Shown here piece by piece: positions 46,704-60,200 of a DNA stretch of 64,000 nt. The translations under genes were made by a program, and so were the position numbers. The stretch comes from Chalciporus piperatus (lineage: Eukaryota; Basidiomycota; Agaricomycetes; Boletales; Boletaceae), in the NCBI GenBank assembly GCA_038093975.1, contig JBBPTG010000090.1:1-64000 (forward strand), given 5' to 3'. How positions within the stretch are numbered: position 1 is the first letter of the stretch; the number at the start of each line of letters is the position of its first letter. The notes beneath the pieces were generated by a model. The model did no database searches, was not told the DNA's origin, and was given only the letters and a program-made list of their open reading frames with translations.

Positions 46704-47460
46704 TCAACGATAGATTGAGTCGCGTGGTGAGCGAGGTCCAAATAATCCAGGGCTTCCTCGGTCAGGAACGAGCAAAGTGGGCTCAACAGATGGGGGTGTA
46801 GGAACAAATGCAGGGTCGGCTGCGAGAAGGGGGTATGAGGACATTCCCTCACGCATGGGTAGGCAAGTGAAAACGTACGCATCCAAGTGGACCATGAAGA
46901 AACTGGCCTCAGCGTGTCTATCAGTGGCATCGCGATTCGCGAATCAGGGGAAGTTCAAGCAAGCCGGGAAGACACGAAGTCACATCAGAAACCTTTAGGA
47001 CCTAATGGGAGCACACTTACTCCGCCACGTACGCCATGCCGGGACATACCTGGATTCTGACTGGGGCGGTCCGGGCAAAGCAGGCGCCCTGGAATTTTTG
47101 AGCCATGTAAGCAGAGCTCCGGAAGAGGATGAAGCAAGAGACCATTGAGGATTATACGTCCCGCCCGGACCATACTTGGATTTCGTCATCATGAGCTGTC
47201 CAAGTACCCTGGACAGACATGAGAGCCCACGAACAAGAGGTCACTGAGAGTACATACTGTTGGATGGTGCGCCGCTCCTCGTATACCTCGTCGACTTCAA
47301 CCAAGAGCAGACGAACTTCGTTGGCAAGGGCCTTGCTGAATTCGTACAGATACTATTATCAATATATCAGTTAGGCCATGGCGTCAGGAAATGCAAGTGG
47401 ATCGTAGGGAACCTGCTCGTTTGCGATGGTGCGGCCACCGTTCATAGAATTTTCACGCTG
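46704..47460 (-). pseudogene. decayed paralogue of the neighbouring 300-aa gene
   Basis: Segments match the intact gene at 47572-49006 in order: IANEQVPYD, EFSKALANEVRLLLVEVDE, YEERRTIQQ, LMMTKSKYGPGG, VPAWRT, then PPSVEPTLLVPDRGSPGL and GPRSPRDSIYR with a stop at about 46704. The splice acceptor before the EFSKAL exon is lost: the intact gene has CAG before GAATTC, this copy has TAC (47344-47345 are AC on the minus strand). The first exon is not found. A shorter active gene using other splice sites cannot be fully excluded. Confidence 0.5.
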
Positions 47461-47571
47461 GCCGCTGTATGGTCTATATGCTGCCCAACCTAACAGGGGT
47501 GGTATGGGTATGCGACAAACACCAGAGTATACGGCAAAACATACCATCCGACAGCAAATTGAGGAGTTCGG

Positions 47572-49006
47572 CTACAACACGGAGACAACAGGGACTTCCA
47601 TAGATACACGGGGTAAAGTGACGGACAACGTACGCTGATGAGTATTTTCTGGGGATGACGAACGCGGTACTTCCAGCGGGAGATGCTCTGTAATCATATG
47701 AGCCAATGAGGGAGAGGCTGCAGCACGAGTATGTCAGGAGGTCTCATAGATATACAGAAAACAGATTTACGCTGCCATGCAACCCATTGGTCCGGGGATC
47801 GACGTTCAAACTCAAAGCCGTCGCTCGCACGTGGTTGTGTAGGGGGCGAAGGTGGATCGTCTGCAATTCGAAGGCATGAAGACCCTCCATAGGTGAGAGG
47901 AATAAGGGAGGGCATGCTTACTCCAGGCGCCCCACGGGTCCTCGGTCCCCAATGAATCCAATGAATCCAATGAAGCTTTCTTACGTTCCGGTGAGGGGAT
48001 ATCAGGCAAGCCAGGGCTTCCGCGATCACGATCGAACAGGATAGGCTCAAAAATTGGTGAGATAGGAGGCACTGTGGAGTCGTCTGCCTGACTATTCAGA
48101 GAATCCATGGAAATGTAGGGTGAATGAGGTAAACACACGCTCACATGTATCCCCGGCAACGTTACTACGATCTGGTGAGTGAGGTCCAAACAACCCAGGG
48201 CTTTCACGGTCAGATGTAAGCAGAATGGGCTCCACAGGTGGTGGTGAAGGAGTCCAGGCAGGGCTCGCTGCAGGATGGAAACTTAGGGGGTCTTGGATAC
48301 GTGGAGTGAACAGGATAAACTTACGCTGCCAGGAAGCCCATGAATGTACTTCTCTAGGTTCTGGAATTGGATCAGGAGGCGCTTCTTGTCTCTGTTTGCG
48401 AAATCGTGTCCGTTGTTGAACGGTACGCCAAGCTGGGCGAGTCTCCGGGGATTCCTCATGGGGTGGTGGGACGTCAGGCCTGTTATGAACATGTAAGCAG
48501 CATTCGAGAGAAAACCAATGGAATAAGAAACCGTTCTGCGTCACGCTGAGCAAAAAACTCTCCGCCTGGGTCATACTTGGACTTGATTGTAATGAGGTAC
48601 TCCAGCTCGCTGGGCAGGAACGTGTATCCGAATTCCCGTTAATTACATGTTATAGCGAGCACTTACTGCTGGATGATGCGTCGTTCCTCACGCATCTTGT
48701 CAAATTCGCCTAAGAGCACACGAACCTCGACCGCAAGAGCTCTGCTGAATTCCTGCACACACTATCATCAGTATCAAGAACGTTCACGGGGTTAAGCAAA
48801 GGAGATAACGTTGTACGGGATCTGCTCGCTTGCATTGGCAGGAACATCGTTGGTAACCTCCTCATTTTCCTCGCGTTGGTTGCTGCTACCTGATCCCGAA
48901 TCTATCATGAGCCAGTTAGTAACAATCGAAGTCTAAAGCACGTACTGTCCGACAAAGTATCCGAGTCGAGGAGTTCCCTCTGCTCTGTATTCTGGAATTC
49001 CTCCAT
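47572..49006 (-). CDS. helical plus disordered protein of unknown function, 300 aa
   Basis: Nine exons: 49006-48946, 48901-48810, 48752-48667, 48609-48559, 48479-48325, 48267-48145, 48083-47985, 47860-47771 and 47717-47572, totalling exactly 301 codons. An acidic N-terminus (MEEFQNTEQRELLDSD) is followed by a helical part, EFSRALAVEVRVLLGEFDK and MREERRIIQQELEYL, which ends TIKSKYDPGGE. The order helix - REERR - KSKYGPGGE occurs in many unnamed Agaricomycete proteins. The C-terminal half is Pro/Ser/Glu-rich, with repeated EPIL..DR.SPGL and W..WQ units on separate exons. The second intron has a weak donor (GTTATC). There is no membrane segment or signal peptide. It lies between two large recognition-type genes on the same strand, with a decayed copy just downstream. 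Confidence 0.65.
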
Positions 49007-49406
49007 GAGCGTTGACTGATCAATACCTCTCCGCCAGGCCAAGTTGGTTTCAATGCAACTTGATTTGACCTCTGTAAAGTTCGGGGTTCGCTTCAAGTTG
49101 TTACTTTGTCAATGTTAACCCTGAGAGGAAGTTGTCGCTGTGAAGAATTGGGGCTGTGTAGCCCTGCGTAGTAGGAAGACTGGCAATTCCCTTCGGTCTC
49201 AAAGTTGTACTGTAGTCCCGCAGGCAATCTAGCTTGAGGCTCTCGCTTGGCACGGTACTGTATAAATAATCATAGTTCCAAGTACGATAACCAAACTGTC
49301 CTTCAGTCAAAGCTCATCTAAATCAGATGTGTCAATGGTCAGGGGTGCGGCGCCTTGACTCCGACACAAACTCCTGGTCATCGTGAAGTGAAAGAGCCAT
49401 AAACCC

Positions 49407-52400
49407 TCACAGCAGCACCAATCTCTCAACATCAACATCCTTCAAGGACGTCATTTTGCGTTTTGGGACGATGATTTTGTTGTCGGTGGCAATTCTTCGG
49501 TACTCGTTGTGAACTGGGTGTTTTGCGAGCAGGAGTGCTGTGAATGGTTGTTCAAGGTGGGCAATCAACCTCGACACCCGGGTATCAGGGTTCCCTTCAG
49601 GTAGGTGGGCTTGAGCGAGCAGATCGCGAATCCAGGGATATATGAGTATCAGCTTGTCGTGCGACGGGAGCATCTCTGTAGTTTTGAATGGCACTTCGCC
49701 AAGAGCTGCTGCATTGGCGAGGTGAACAGTGCCCTGAATTGTTGTCTCGAATCGAGTATTTGTCTCGCATTTCGTGACCGTGATAGGGAATATGATGCAG
49801 GGGAGATGGAGACGACGGTTCGTGAAATGTGATGGGTCCAGACGGGACAGTCTGCCATAAAAAGTGATGGCATCCTGCTGCAGTGTTAGCGTTAACAAAT
49901 TCCGCAACTCTGAAGACCGCTTTTCCATTTCATCCACTGCAATGCGTGGCACTGTGTATGGTGTCTGACCGTAGACGGAGATGCGGGCAGGAAGGCAGCT
50001 ATGGAACTTTGATGGCTCGCCAGTCCAGTCTAGCACAGTAAGCTCCTGATCACGGTCCACAATCTCTTGCAAAAGGAGCCCAAGTGCGATTGCTGCATCA
50101 CGTGGCTCTGGCATCAAGTCGCTGTTGAATATCCCGATCAACGAATATGCGATGTCTTCCTCCACAGTAGCATTGCGAGTCGAGGCTAACCGAAGCTTTT
50201 CCCGTACACCTAAAGCTTCCGGCGAAAAGTCAGCGAGAGTATCGGGGGCAATGTAGATGGCCTCTGCGAGCTCTCGCATGATGTGAGGAGACTCTTTATG
50301 ATTGGTGGTGGTGTCACCCCGATATAGTTTCCACCCGTGATAATAGAAACGGATGGCTTTGGGTGAGAGGAGTTCCTGGAGTGTCCAGGCACGGCTCATC
50401 CATCGATTATCTTTGAGTGAGCTGGATAGTTCCTGAGAAACGTCCGCGAGGAGAACGAGTGTGAGCGATGACCACTTGTACCAGTTGTACATGGAGCGAA
50501 TTGACTTTTTGTACACTGCTTCAATAGTCTTGTCAATGCAGCAGGTATCGCTCCAGGCCCATCGGTAACCTTCGTGGTCGTCCCTCACTGTCAGGCAGAA
50601 TTTCGACAACTTTTGATTGAGGGGAGATGAGGAATCGAGTTTGTAGACTGATTTGCCTGGAGACCTGGAGACATCCTGGAACGTTGGTTCCTGTCCCTCC
50701 CATGTATGGGAGAACATGACGTAGCGGAAAAACCGAGCGACCACACGCACAATGCGGTTTACGTCCAGTTGCGTGGTCATCGACGAAACCAACTCGCTAT
50801 AAATGGGGTCCGCTTTGAATATGCGTTTTCGTTCTGTTTCATCACAGAGAAACCCCGTTTTGACATCGATGAGTACAAGTGGACAGAAGTTGCCGATTCG
50901 GCGAATTGCTGCATCGATGACCGCCTCTGGCTCGGGATGTGAAACGTGATTATGACGCAGTTCTGTATGAAGTCATGAATTCCGTGAGCGTGGGTGTGAT
51001 CATCGGAGAAGAAACTCACGGGATATGTCTTCCTCAACTTGCTTCTCAACCATCGAAAGGAAATCATTGGATCCGTCATTTCCCCCTTTGCCACCCTCAC
51101 GATCCTTGACAGGCGTTGGCGTTGCTGCGCGCCGCCGCTCATAACCCCAAGGGCACAGTGGGTCCAGTCGAATCGCCTAGAATACAAACGTGATCAATCA
51201 CTGACTGCCTGGATCGAGCTATGTATCCCTACCTCGTTTGCATCATTCAGTGCCCCTTCCCACAACTTCTCCTCCGCCCCTGCCTTGCTGCGCTTCAGCA
51301 GAAGCCCGACCATTCTCTGAGGATGGCTGGATAACAAGTCCAGATACAACGCAGTCGCATCATCCTTCTCACGGACGACTGCTTCGTTCACTATGTCGAA
51401 CATTGCAAGGCACCACGCGATGAGGCCTAGAAACGAATGCTTGTGTATACATCGTGGAGACTAGACATGTTAGAACCCACCAGAAGCTCCGTTAGGTTCT
51501 GTACGATGACCCAACGCTAGAGTGTACCAAGCGATGGCGTCGTCGTACCTTCTTTGACGCATCGCTTGATCACCAAACTTTTCTGTGTTGGTAGTGATTT
51601 CCACATTGAGACAAGAAAATCGGCTATGTTATACTTACCACCGAGCAAGCCAATAATTCCATTCCTCGCGTCCATCTCTTCATCGAAGTTATCGCCATTC
51701 ATGCAGAGTGCCTCCATTGCCTCTTTGGGGCGACCAGAGGCAGCCAACGATTGAGACTTCAGTTGATGGACCATGAAGTTTAGATCGTAGAGATTCCAAC
51801 CAAAGAGCTTCAGGAGTATGTCAACGGGCGTGGCGAGTATAGCATCAACAACTTACGAGAAAGATGATCTTTGTTTCGGGAAGATAAAGAAATGGGCTGA
51901 GGTCAGGTGCTTTCGACAAAAGTTCCAATGCCTCCGCGTAGACCCCTTCCCGAATGTGATATTCTGCCAGGCGGACGATCTTCTGTACCTACGTCTTACA
52001 ATTCACGAGCGGTACTTCAGGGCACGGTAAGAAGCACTTACTTGCACTAACGGAGAAACTTTAGCATCCAGGGAAGGAGCAGAGGCTTCAGTTCCGCTGT
52101 ATATTTTATAACGAAGCTCGACCTCGAAAAATATGATAGACTAAGAGAAAAAGCAAGGTCAACAGGTTATATCTTCAGATCGTGTACCTTACCTTGATGT
52201 GCTCAACGAAGCATTCAACATCTAGCACATTGTCGAAGGCATTCATCGCCTCCTCACGCTTTCCCTGCCCACAGAGTGCGATGCTCTTCGCGATGTATGC
52301 TATTGGCAGCTTTGGGCCATCGTATGACTAAGTGACATTAAGTCAGTGCCAGAAGACTTGTGGGCGAGGAGATGCAACTTACCAGGGTTGCTTCAGCATC

Positions 52401-53983
52401 CTCCAATGCTCCGTCCCATTTTCGTAGTCGGGCCCGAACAAGAGAACGATTAGCACGTGCATACTGAACGAAGCCCCGATAACCTTGCCCTGCAATTTCG
52501 TTCGATAGTATTTCTTCGGCTTCGTCCAATCTTCCATCTTTCCAGGCTGCGTGCACAGCGTTACTTACATACATGAGCTATGGTCCAATTTGAGAGAAAG
52601 TAATCGAACTTGGAAGAGCGGGACTTACTACGGGCTCAGGCTGTCTACCCAACGGATTGAGGCCCTAAGAAGAATCAAAACGATGAACTTGTGAAGATGA
52701 TAGAGCACTTGCATGGAAGAAGCAGGACGGCTCAATAATATCTGAAAGGCATCGTTTATAAATCTTCCCGTTCCTGCCTCCGCTAACAAGATGGTGGTCG
52801 CTTGGCGAGATGGCTGCGCTAAGCACATCGGAGTGTCGATAGGAGCGAAGATGTTTGCATTTAGATATATCACGTATATCCCATACGTCAATTGCACGCC
52901 CGGATGCTGAGGCAGAGACAAGGAATTGGCCAGTGTTGGAAACATAGAGGGATGTGATGACATCAAATTGCGAGTCTTCCCAGTTCGCTAGGCATCTTTG
53001 ACTCGCAACATCAAAACATTTCATCGAACCGTAGGGTCCCCCGGCGAACAGTCGTTGCCCGTCGCTGGACCAGGAGAGCGAGCGTGTTGCCTGACCGTCG
53101 GTCGGGATGGATGCTAGTCTATCCCCGGTGGCGCTGTGCCAAATCTGGACCGTGTAATAACCAGAGCGGGAGTAGCCCAATGCGATGCGACCACCGGCAG
53201 GCGAGAACTTGACGGAAGAGATCGGTGAGCACTCGGAGTCCTGATGACTCAAGGGGCCGAGATTAAGACGGAGTGCAGGTTCTGACGCGGAGTCGATGCG
53301 CCAGACCATTAGTGTGCCGTCGTCCGACCCACTTGCAATGTACGACGAATTCGGTGACACGTCCAGAGCTGTGATCTTCAATTCGTGTTTCCCGACTGAC
53401 TGGCCCTCTTTCTGACGACTAGTTGTGTTCCAAATGGCCATATTTCCGTCGACCCCACCGCTAACGATCCACTTTCCGTCCTTGGACACGGCCATAACGT
53501 TTACCCCGACCCCGAGGAACATGGATGGCTCTACCTCCTGGCCGTCTTCTACATCCCATAGTTGAATGACCACGTTATCGTCGTCTTTGCAAGCACTCGC
53601 CAGTCTTCTACCATCACCAAGAAATGCGAGGAATGATATTGTGCCTTCGACGCTGTTGCCACCGCTGGGGCCAAAAATATCAGCTGCACGATCATTTGCG
53701 TCAACACTGCGTCAACACCTATGGGAGCCTTATCCTACTCACCCTCATGCTCTGGAATATCCTCGTCCTGAATTCGGAGTCCATCCTGCGCTGACAATAA
53801 CTTGGCATTGTCGACACTACTTGCGTTCCTGGGTTGTCCAGAGGCTGCCAAATTGAACAACGTCGTCGTCACGGTGGAGGTTTCTCTTCCAAGGAACGAA
53901 TTACCTTCTGATAGCGTTTTCCTTTGTCTGAGAAAGGCCCTAAATGAAAGATAGACCACACAGACCAATAGGAAATAAATCAT
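49407..53983 (-). CDS. WD40-TPR-HET protein with a possible N-terminal membrane anchor, 1,324 aa
   Basis: Twelve exons: 53983-53743, 53683-52689, 52664-52629, 52577-52383, 52327-52193, 52140-52042, 51988-51857, 51807-51639, 51582-51481, 51426-51233, 51176-51020 and 50926-49407, totalling exactly 1,325 codons. MIYFLLVCVVYLSFRAFL is a possible signal anchor. WD40 repeats cover about residues 90-400 (LASACKDDDNVVIQLWD, GKWIVSGGVDGNMAIWN, SYIASGSDDGTLMVW). TPR-like repeats follow to about 815 (AWKDGRLDEAEEIL, RARLRKWDGALEDAEATL, KRSKAGAEEKLWEGALNDAN). The HET domain begins at about 887: YVMFSHTWEG, WAWSDTCCID, MSRAWTLQELLSP. HET domains trigger cell death in fungal heterokaryon incompatibility. 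The same domain order occurs in unnamed basidiomycete proteins I recall, usually without an anchor. The end of exon 2 uses a weak donor (GTTCAT). The frame is intact throughout. Confidence 0.85.
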
Positions 53984-54228
53984 GGGCCGATGGGGTGTCG
54001 CAAGCTGGATGCAAAGTGTAAGTAGCTTAAGCGTCCAGGCTCAGCCAAGTTCCTGGGCGCCTAAGCTCCGGTTCAAGTTCTCTGCACCCGCTCGAATCAC
54101 TGCGCAGGGTATCCATGCTGATGGTGTGTCAAACTCACGATACTTCTTGAACATGAATATCGGTACTAAGTACTATAAGGAACACGTCGGCATTTCGCTA
54201 AATCCCCCTCAGAACAAACAAAGGGAAG

Positions 54229-57200
54229 CTAAATTGATATGTTCCGCCCAGATGCAGGGTTACTCGGCCCTATGCGCCTCAAAGTCACTGCTGGAGTTGC
54301 CATGAAAAAGTCCGCAATGCGAGCTTCGCAGATAGCAGAAAACCAGAACACGTGTGCGGCATCGTGTGTTTGGATAAGATTGTGTGCGATCTCATGGGCG
54401 AGTGCAAAGAACCTGGTGTAATAGGCATGTCAGTCGTAACGACCAGGGTGGTTTGGAGGGAAATTAGGTTGACCATGATAGTTGGGCTTGCTGTAGGATG
54501 CCATTCTTTACATTCTCGTCGTCTATCAATTGATGTGTCAACTAGACTGCAGAAGTAGAAGATCAGAGTGTACTTACGCCATTTCTCGTAATATCGCAGG
54601 TTGACGTAGATGCTGCCTTCGCGATTGAACGCGATGGGACCTTCACCGATATCGTAGAAGATATGTAATGATCCCGCCGGAAGCTTGTGTGCAGAGGTAG
54701 CGGGTGACAGAGTACGGACAAAGCGATCCAACGGCTCCCGCTTGTCCGTCATGAACATATTAAGCTTGGGAAAATCTGGGAACAGTCTCAACGTCTCAAC
54801 ACCAAGTGTAGCGACTGCGGAAAGGGCCCACCTTCAGCTACATGGACCTCAATGTTCTCCCATGTACCTGGAGTCCCTGTGAATTAGACGAATTAAACAA
54901 ATTCCGTATAACTTACCAAGAGATCGAAGACTTCCAATTTGTGCGAAATCATTGCAAGACTGGTGCTTCAAGAACTGATTCACGTCGTCTTTGTTGTCAA
55001 GCAAACGACCCCTTCCTGGATTGCACGCCTCAGCCGCCTTGTTCACAATATCTCCTGTGGACACATCAGAAAGTGTTATCAAGAACGCTTGAATACTCAC
55101 CGATGTAGCTCTGAGGGATAACCTGACGCGAAATCCTAGAAAGAGATAAGCGATAGGATATGCCGAGTGGTCAAACCTACCACGAGCTTGAGGGGAGAAA
55201 TATAGCATTCACAGAGGTGTTCGAGAGTTGTGGGCTCGAGATAAGTCTGCCCTTAGCCACATAGTAAGCACTGTTCAGAGTGTCCCCAATAGTGTGACGG
55301 ATATGCTCGAGTGCTGATTGGGGAGGGGAACCTTGTTTGACTGCACGATGTCTCGATGAGTATGAATCATCCGACATGATTGAGCCACCTTTCGCCATTG
55401 TGTCGGAAGTTGGTTCGGATGGATGCTGCTTCGAGGTCTGATTAACTACGGGATGTAAGGTGAAGTAAGCTACCTGCTCAAGAAAGAGTGTGGAACACTG
55501 GAACTGACCATCGAAACCTGCTTGTTTCAAAAGCTCTAAGTCGGATAGCATCGTACCGAGGAGAAGGGCGTCGTTAACCTTGACCGTTCCGAATAGAAGC
55601 CTACAAAGGGACGCAGCAAGACTTCATGGAGTATAGAGAACGTAAGAACCCGCGCTGGAACCTAATTTGCGACTCACTCATATATGTCCCGTTTCGCATG
55701 GCGTGATAACCATACCTCAATCTTCCCTTCGCCTCCGTCGTACTTGGTGATGGCCCATGGGTTCTGCTTTCGTACGGTGTTGTCGTCGCCGACGATGAGA
55801 CTTTTATATACAAGCAACCTATCGCAGACTGCGACACTGAAATTATCAGGACTTGGGACGCGCGTTTTATCATACTGTGCATGTGGGCACTTCTGGAGGA
55901 AAAACGGCAGCCTCTGGAGAACCAAGGTTTGTACTTCGGTGCAAGTTTCGGGATCCTGTATTTCGAGGGTTTCTTCGTATCTTTCTTGGACGACGCTACT
56001 CAGGCGTCTGCAACCCATTGAACTATAGAAGCCTGTCATTCCACTTGAGCAAAGTTTAGTGAGCTACCAAAACCAAGACGTACGTTCCAGTAAGTCGTCT
56101 TGGGGCGCAACAAATATCACGTCACTAAATAGCGCATAGTCCCGGGAATCATCAACGATGACAATTTCCCTTGGCGTCCGCAATTCGTAGACAGGTTTCC
56201 ATCCGACTTGGTCGTCCGCTCTCGCTCGACGCTCGCCGAGCAAGGTTCGCTGGGAGCTCATCTTGCTCAATGTATCGTTGGGAAGGCTGGTTCTCCGTGT
56301 CGCGAGATCCCGCAACTTCTCCAGGAAACTGTGGTAGTTCCGTTCAGTTGTCACTCAGGAGGAAGCGGATCGTCTTCTCGCACCCTTCGTGTCCGCCAGC
56401 AAGTTCGTAGAACTTGTCTGGATCGTTGACCAGGCTCTCTGCAATGTCCTTCACAGAAGGCTCTTTCCTTGAACCACAAGCGCTCAAGAAACGGTTCGCC
56501 TTCGTGCCAAAGTCCACGAACACGAACAATTTAGAATGGAATTCGTCCGTAGGTGGTCCCAGGTAGCAATGCGCGGGAGCCAGCCATTCTCGGGCGTCAG
56601 ACGAGCTCGTGGGTACTATCGGCAGCTCAGAAAGTTTGGTGAGCTCGGGTTGCGTAAATTCTGGCGACATTCATGGAAAGCAACCCAGGCGGACAGTAAG
56701 AAGCACTCACTCTGAATACACTCCAACAGGCATTCGTACCACTGGCGGGCTGTTTCTTTGTTGGGAGGACGTGTCGTCGCCAGCAGGTGAAGAAGCTTCG
56801 ATGGTGGTGGGTGTCGTTTGATGCCTAGTTCGCCGATTGCGACTTTCTGATAGGCGTTCTGCACAATGGAAAAGCCGAGTGCTTTCCACTGAGTACCCAG
56901 AAATACCTGCAACGAGCTATTAGTGGGACGCATCGAAGAATATACTCCACCACACATCGCTCAGCTTCTTCAAGCAAGTGCCCTCCTTGTTCTCCGCCGG
57001 TATGAACTCAACGTCCTTGAAGTTGTCTGGATTATACTCCGAATAATTGGACCGGAGGTTGTGGCAAAAGTACGTGAAAGCGGTTTCCCTGATTGACTGA
57101 TCCGGCGAAGAACAAAGCTCTATGATTACCTCGAGAGGTGGGTAAGGACGCAGACCCATGCGACATAAGAGTTTCGCTAGAAATCAAGCTAGCACACTCG

Positions 57201-60200
57201 TTCAGGATAATGAATTCACCACATTACCTTCATCCATCTCGTTCGACCATTTCAGCTTCTTATCCAGGTCGATTACAGGCAGCTGAAGTTGACGGAAGAT
57301 TTCCACTGGGGGATAAAGCTCATCGGCGCAATAGCGTATGTTCATGGAAGCGCTGTTCTGGGGGGATTCCTTGGAGAAAAGCCTAGATGATTTTAGTGTA
57401 GAGATATCTTGTGGGGTCAATGTAGGAGACAATCGAATTAGATAGTTGATCAAATCGGAGATACTCCAATCTCCCGTGTCCAACACTCTGTAGGAACCCA
57501 GTGAGTGACCGAACTATCATGCTAACTTGGTGTCCACTTGCCGGGTTGAAAGAAGTTCTAGGGGAATGCGCGTTCGAACTCCAAGAAATGAGAGCATGAT
57601 TCCCATCCCTCCACTGTACTTGAGTCCGGATGTGAACGTGACAACCGGTAAGTCGAGGCTACCGAATAGAGCATCGTTCGCGATGGGAAGATATGAGCTG
57701 TCCGGACGACAAAGACCATGGGATGTGGGAATACAGTGCTTCTCTGTGAACGCCCTCTTCACTGCACGACGCATCGGGTCCGAAAGCGAGGACCATACAA
57801 GCGAAAGGGTGCACAGGACACGTTCAGCCCAACTAGCTGACTGGGTGAAGTTATGTGTCGGATCTTCCGACATGATTTCCGTACGCGAGATGTGCTGGAA
57901 CCAGTCGAGAATGGTGAACTCGCGCCAACCGAGGTTCAGCAGTTCTAAGCGAGTGAAGTGCATGCTGATATTGAGGGGGATCAAAGAAGTAGGGAGTGGC
58001 CCGTCGAGTGGGATGTGGCCTCCAAGGCCCTTCTGATCGATGAAGGATTTTATCGAGGACAGTGAATTTACCGCTCCACAGGCGCTGCTGAGAGCAGTGA
58101 CATCGAGCAACTCGACCGTGCTTAAGCTCGAATTCTTCCGCTTCAAGCCCAACCACCACCGAAGACATACCACCAATTCCTCTTCGCCGAGGGGATGTCC
58201 AGCCAGGCCCTGCAGAACATCTTGGATCGATATAGGTGATATTTTGTGTGGGGTTGGCAGGGCTTCGATAGTGCGTACAGCTTCGAAACTAACGAGTTCT
58301 GATAGCATCGGCAGGGCCTTGAGGAACTTGGCGACATCCGGATCAAATGCTCTGATGTTCGGAGACGCACGGACACCAACTGAAGAGAGGAGCCTCAGGG
58401 GCGCAGCAGAACACAGGTAGAAGGAGTCACGTAGTATCTGGGACACCTTCGGAGAGGGCGTCGAGTGGTGGAAGGTGAAGAATTTGAGGACATGAAGGAA
58501 GCGCCGGTGCAAACGATCCTGAGACTCGGGTGATGGTTGTGAATCCGGAGCACTAGCGGCTGCTTCTTCCCATAAGTGTTGGATATCAGAGAGCTCCATC
58601 TCGTACACAGCCCGAGATAAGAAACCCCCCACGTATAACAGTTCCTTATTCCAGACTAGAACGCGAATCAGAACGTCCTACTTCTTCCGAAGGACACTCA
58701 CTAGAAACACCGCTATTACTATAATTTTCGTGAGTAGCCATCCATCGCTGAAGTATTCGTGACTTACACTAGATCGATTGATTCACGCTCAACGGTAGGA
58801 ATGAAGTGAGATGCCATGTGACCCCCGATGCCTGTTGTTTGTCCGGTGGGATGACCCTAGTTGAGACCATCAGTTGAACCCCGAGCATCAATAGAGTGAA
58901 GACGCACAATGAAGATACGTGTGTGCTTAGCCCTATTTCAGAACCCAATGAGTGTTTCCACACTATGACATATGCTACTACTCACCACTCAAGATCAGCA
59001 CGGAGGCCCTGAAAAATGGATGCACGATGTTCCATAAAGCTTCGATCATACTCATCTTTCCCAGTCTTGTACAACCGGTCAGTGAGCATCCAGAGTGCGA
59101 TTAGTTGTAACGACCAACATATATCAAGCTATATTTTAGTCGGGATGGAGGGTTCTTTTTCAGACACCGGGTTAATTCCCCTGAGATTTTCTCGTCGGCA
59201 GTGACAGCCACCTCTGCAGTGAACACTGTGAGATCCACGCTCGATGCATGTCTAGGATGCTGTTTCTCCTGGGACCCTACAGCCTCCTTGGATGACGGAC
59301 TCTTAATGCCAGAACAAAGGTATACTGCGTCCATGACTTCCGCTTCAACCGTGACCCCTAGCGAATACAATGATCAAAGTGGACAAGATAACCACACAAG
59401 AACACGAACGATGGCATTGGACGTCTTTCACATGCATGATTTTCTTCTCGGGGCTGGACCTTTCCATCTCCACAGGTACACTAATGGGTCGAGAGGGACC
59501 AGGCGACTTCTTGATGTGCCCGACGTCATGGCCGTCGAAAAACACGCCCACATCCCTTAGGTTGGCCATGAAAGTAATTGATGATGCAAGAAATCGTATC
59601 AAGTCCAATGCGGGCGGCATCGGACCGGGTTCTCGAAGTGGCATCTCGAATGTCGTCCAAGGATCCAGTGTTTCGTAAGGGAGGCTGCCACGGCGAACAT
59701 ACAACTGGCGAGGGAATCAGTATTTAGTTCTAGTATCTATGGGTTCAATACCTGATCATCGTTGTCTTTCCAATAAAACTGCATCCCGTATCCTGAAGAT
59801 GCGTCATAAAAAGACATGTCTAAAGGCCAAGATGCCATACCTCCGGATGAGACACAGGGACTTTCCGTCACAAAAAATAAGCTATAGAATCCTACCAAGG
59901 GTTATCCAGTGTCAACCTTTGGGTGGGGGAGAGACTCACCAACGCCAAAGGCGCCGATCTTCTCTGGACTAGGGTTGCCGTCGGCTGAATGAAGGCAATA
60001 TGTAAAAGACCGAAAGGTGGAACGGAGAAAGGATAACGCACCAATTTTTGGTAACCTCTCCCAGTCCTTCGCTTGAAACGGTTTCCCATTATTTCTGAAT
60101 GTCCACTGTACGACCTTGAGGATGAAGACATAAGCACGAAAACGTCAATGAACACCAACAAAATGGAAACTCGTACGTGGGTGGACTTCAGATCAGGCAA

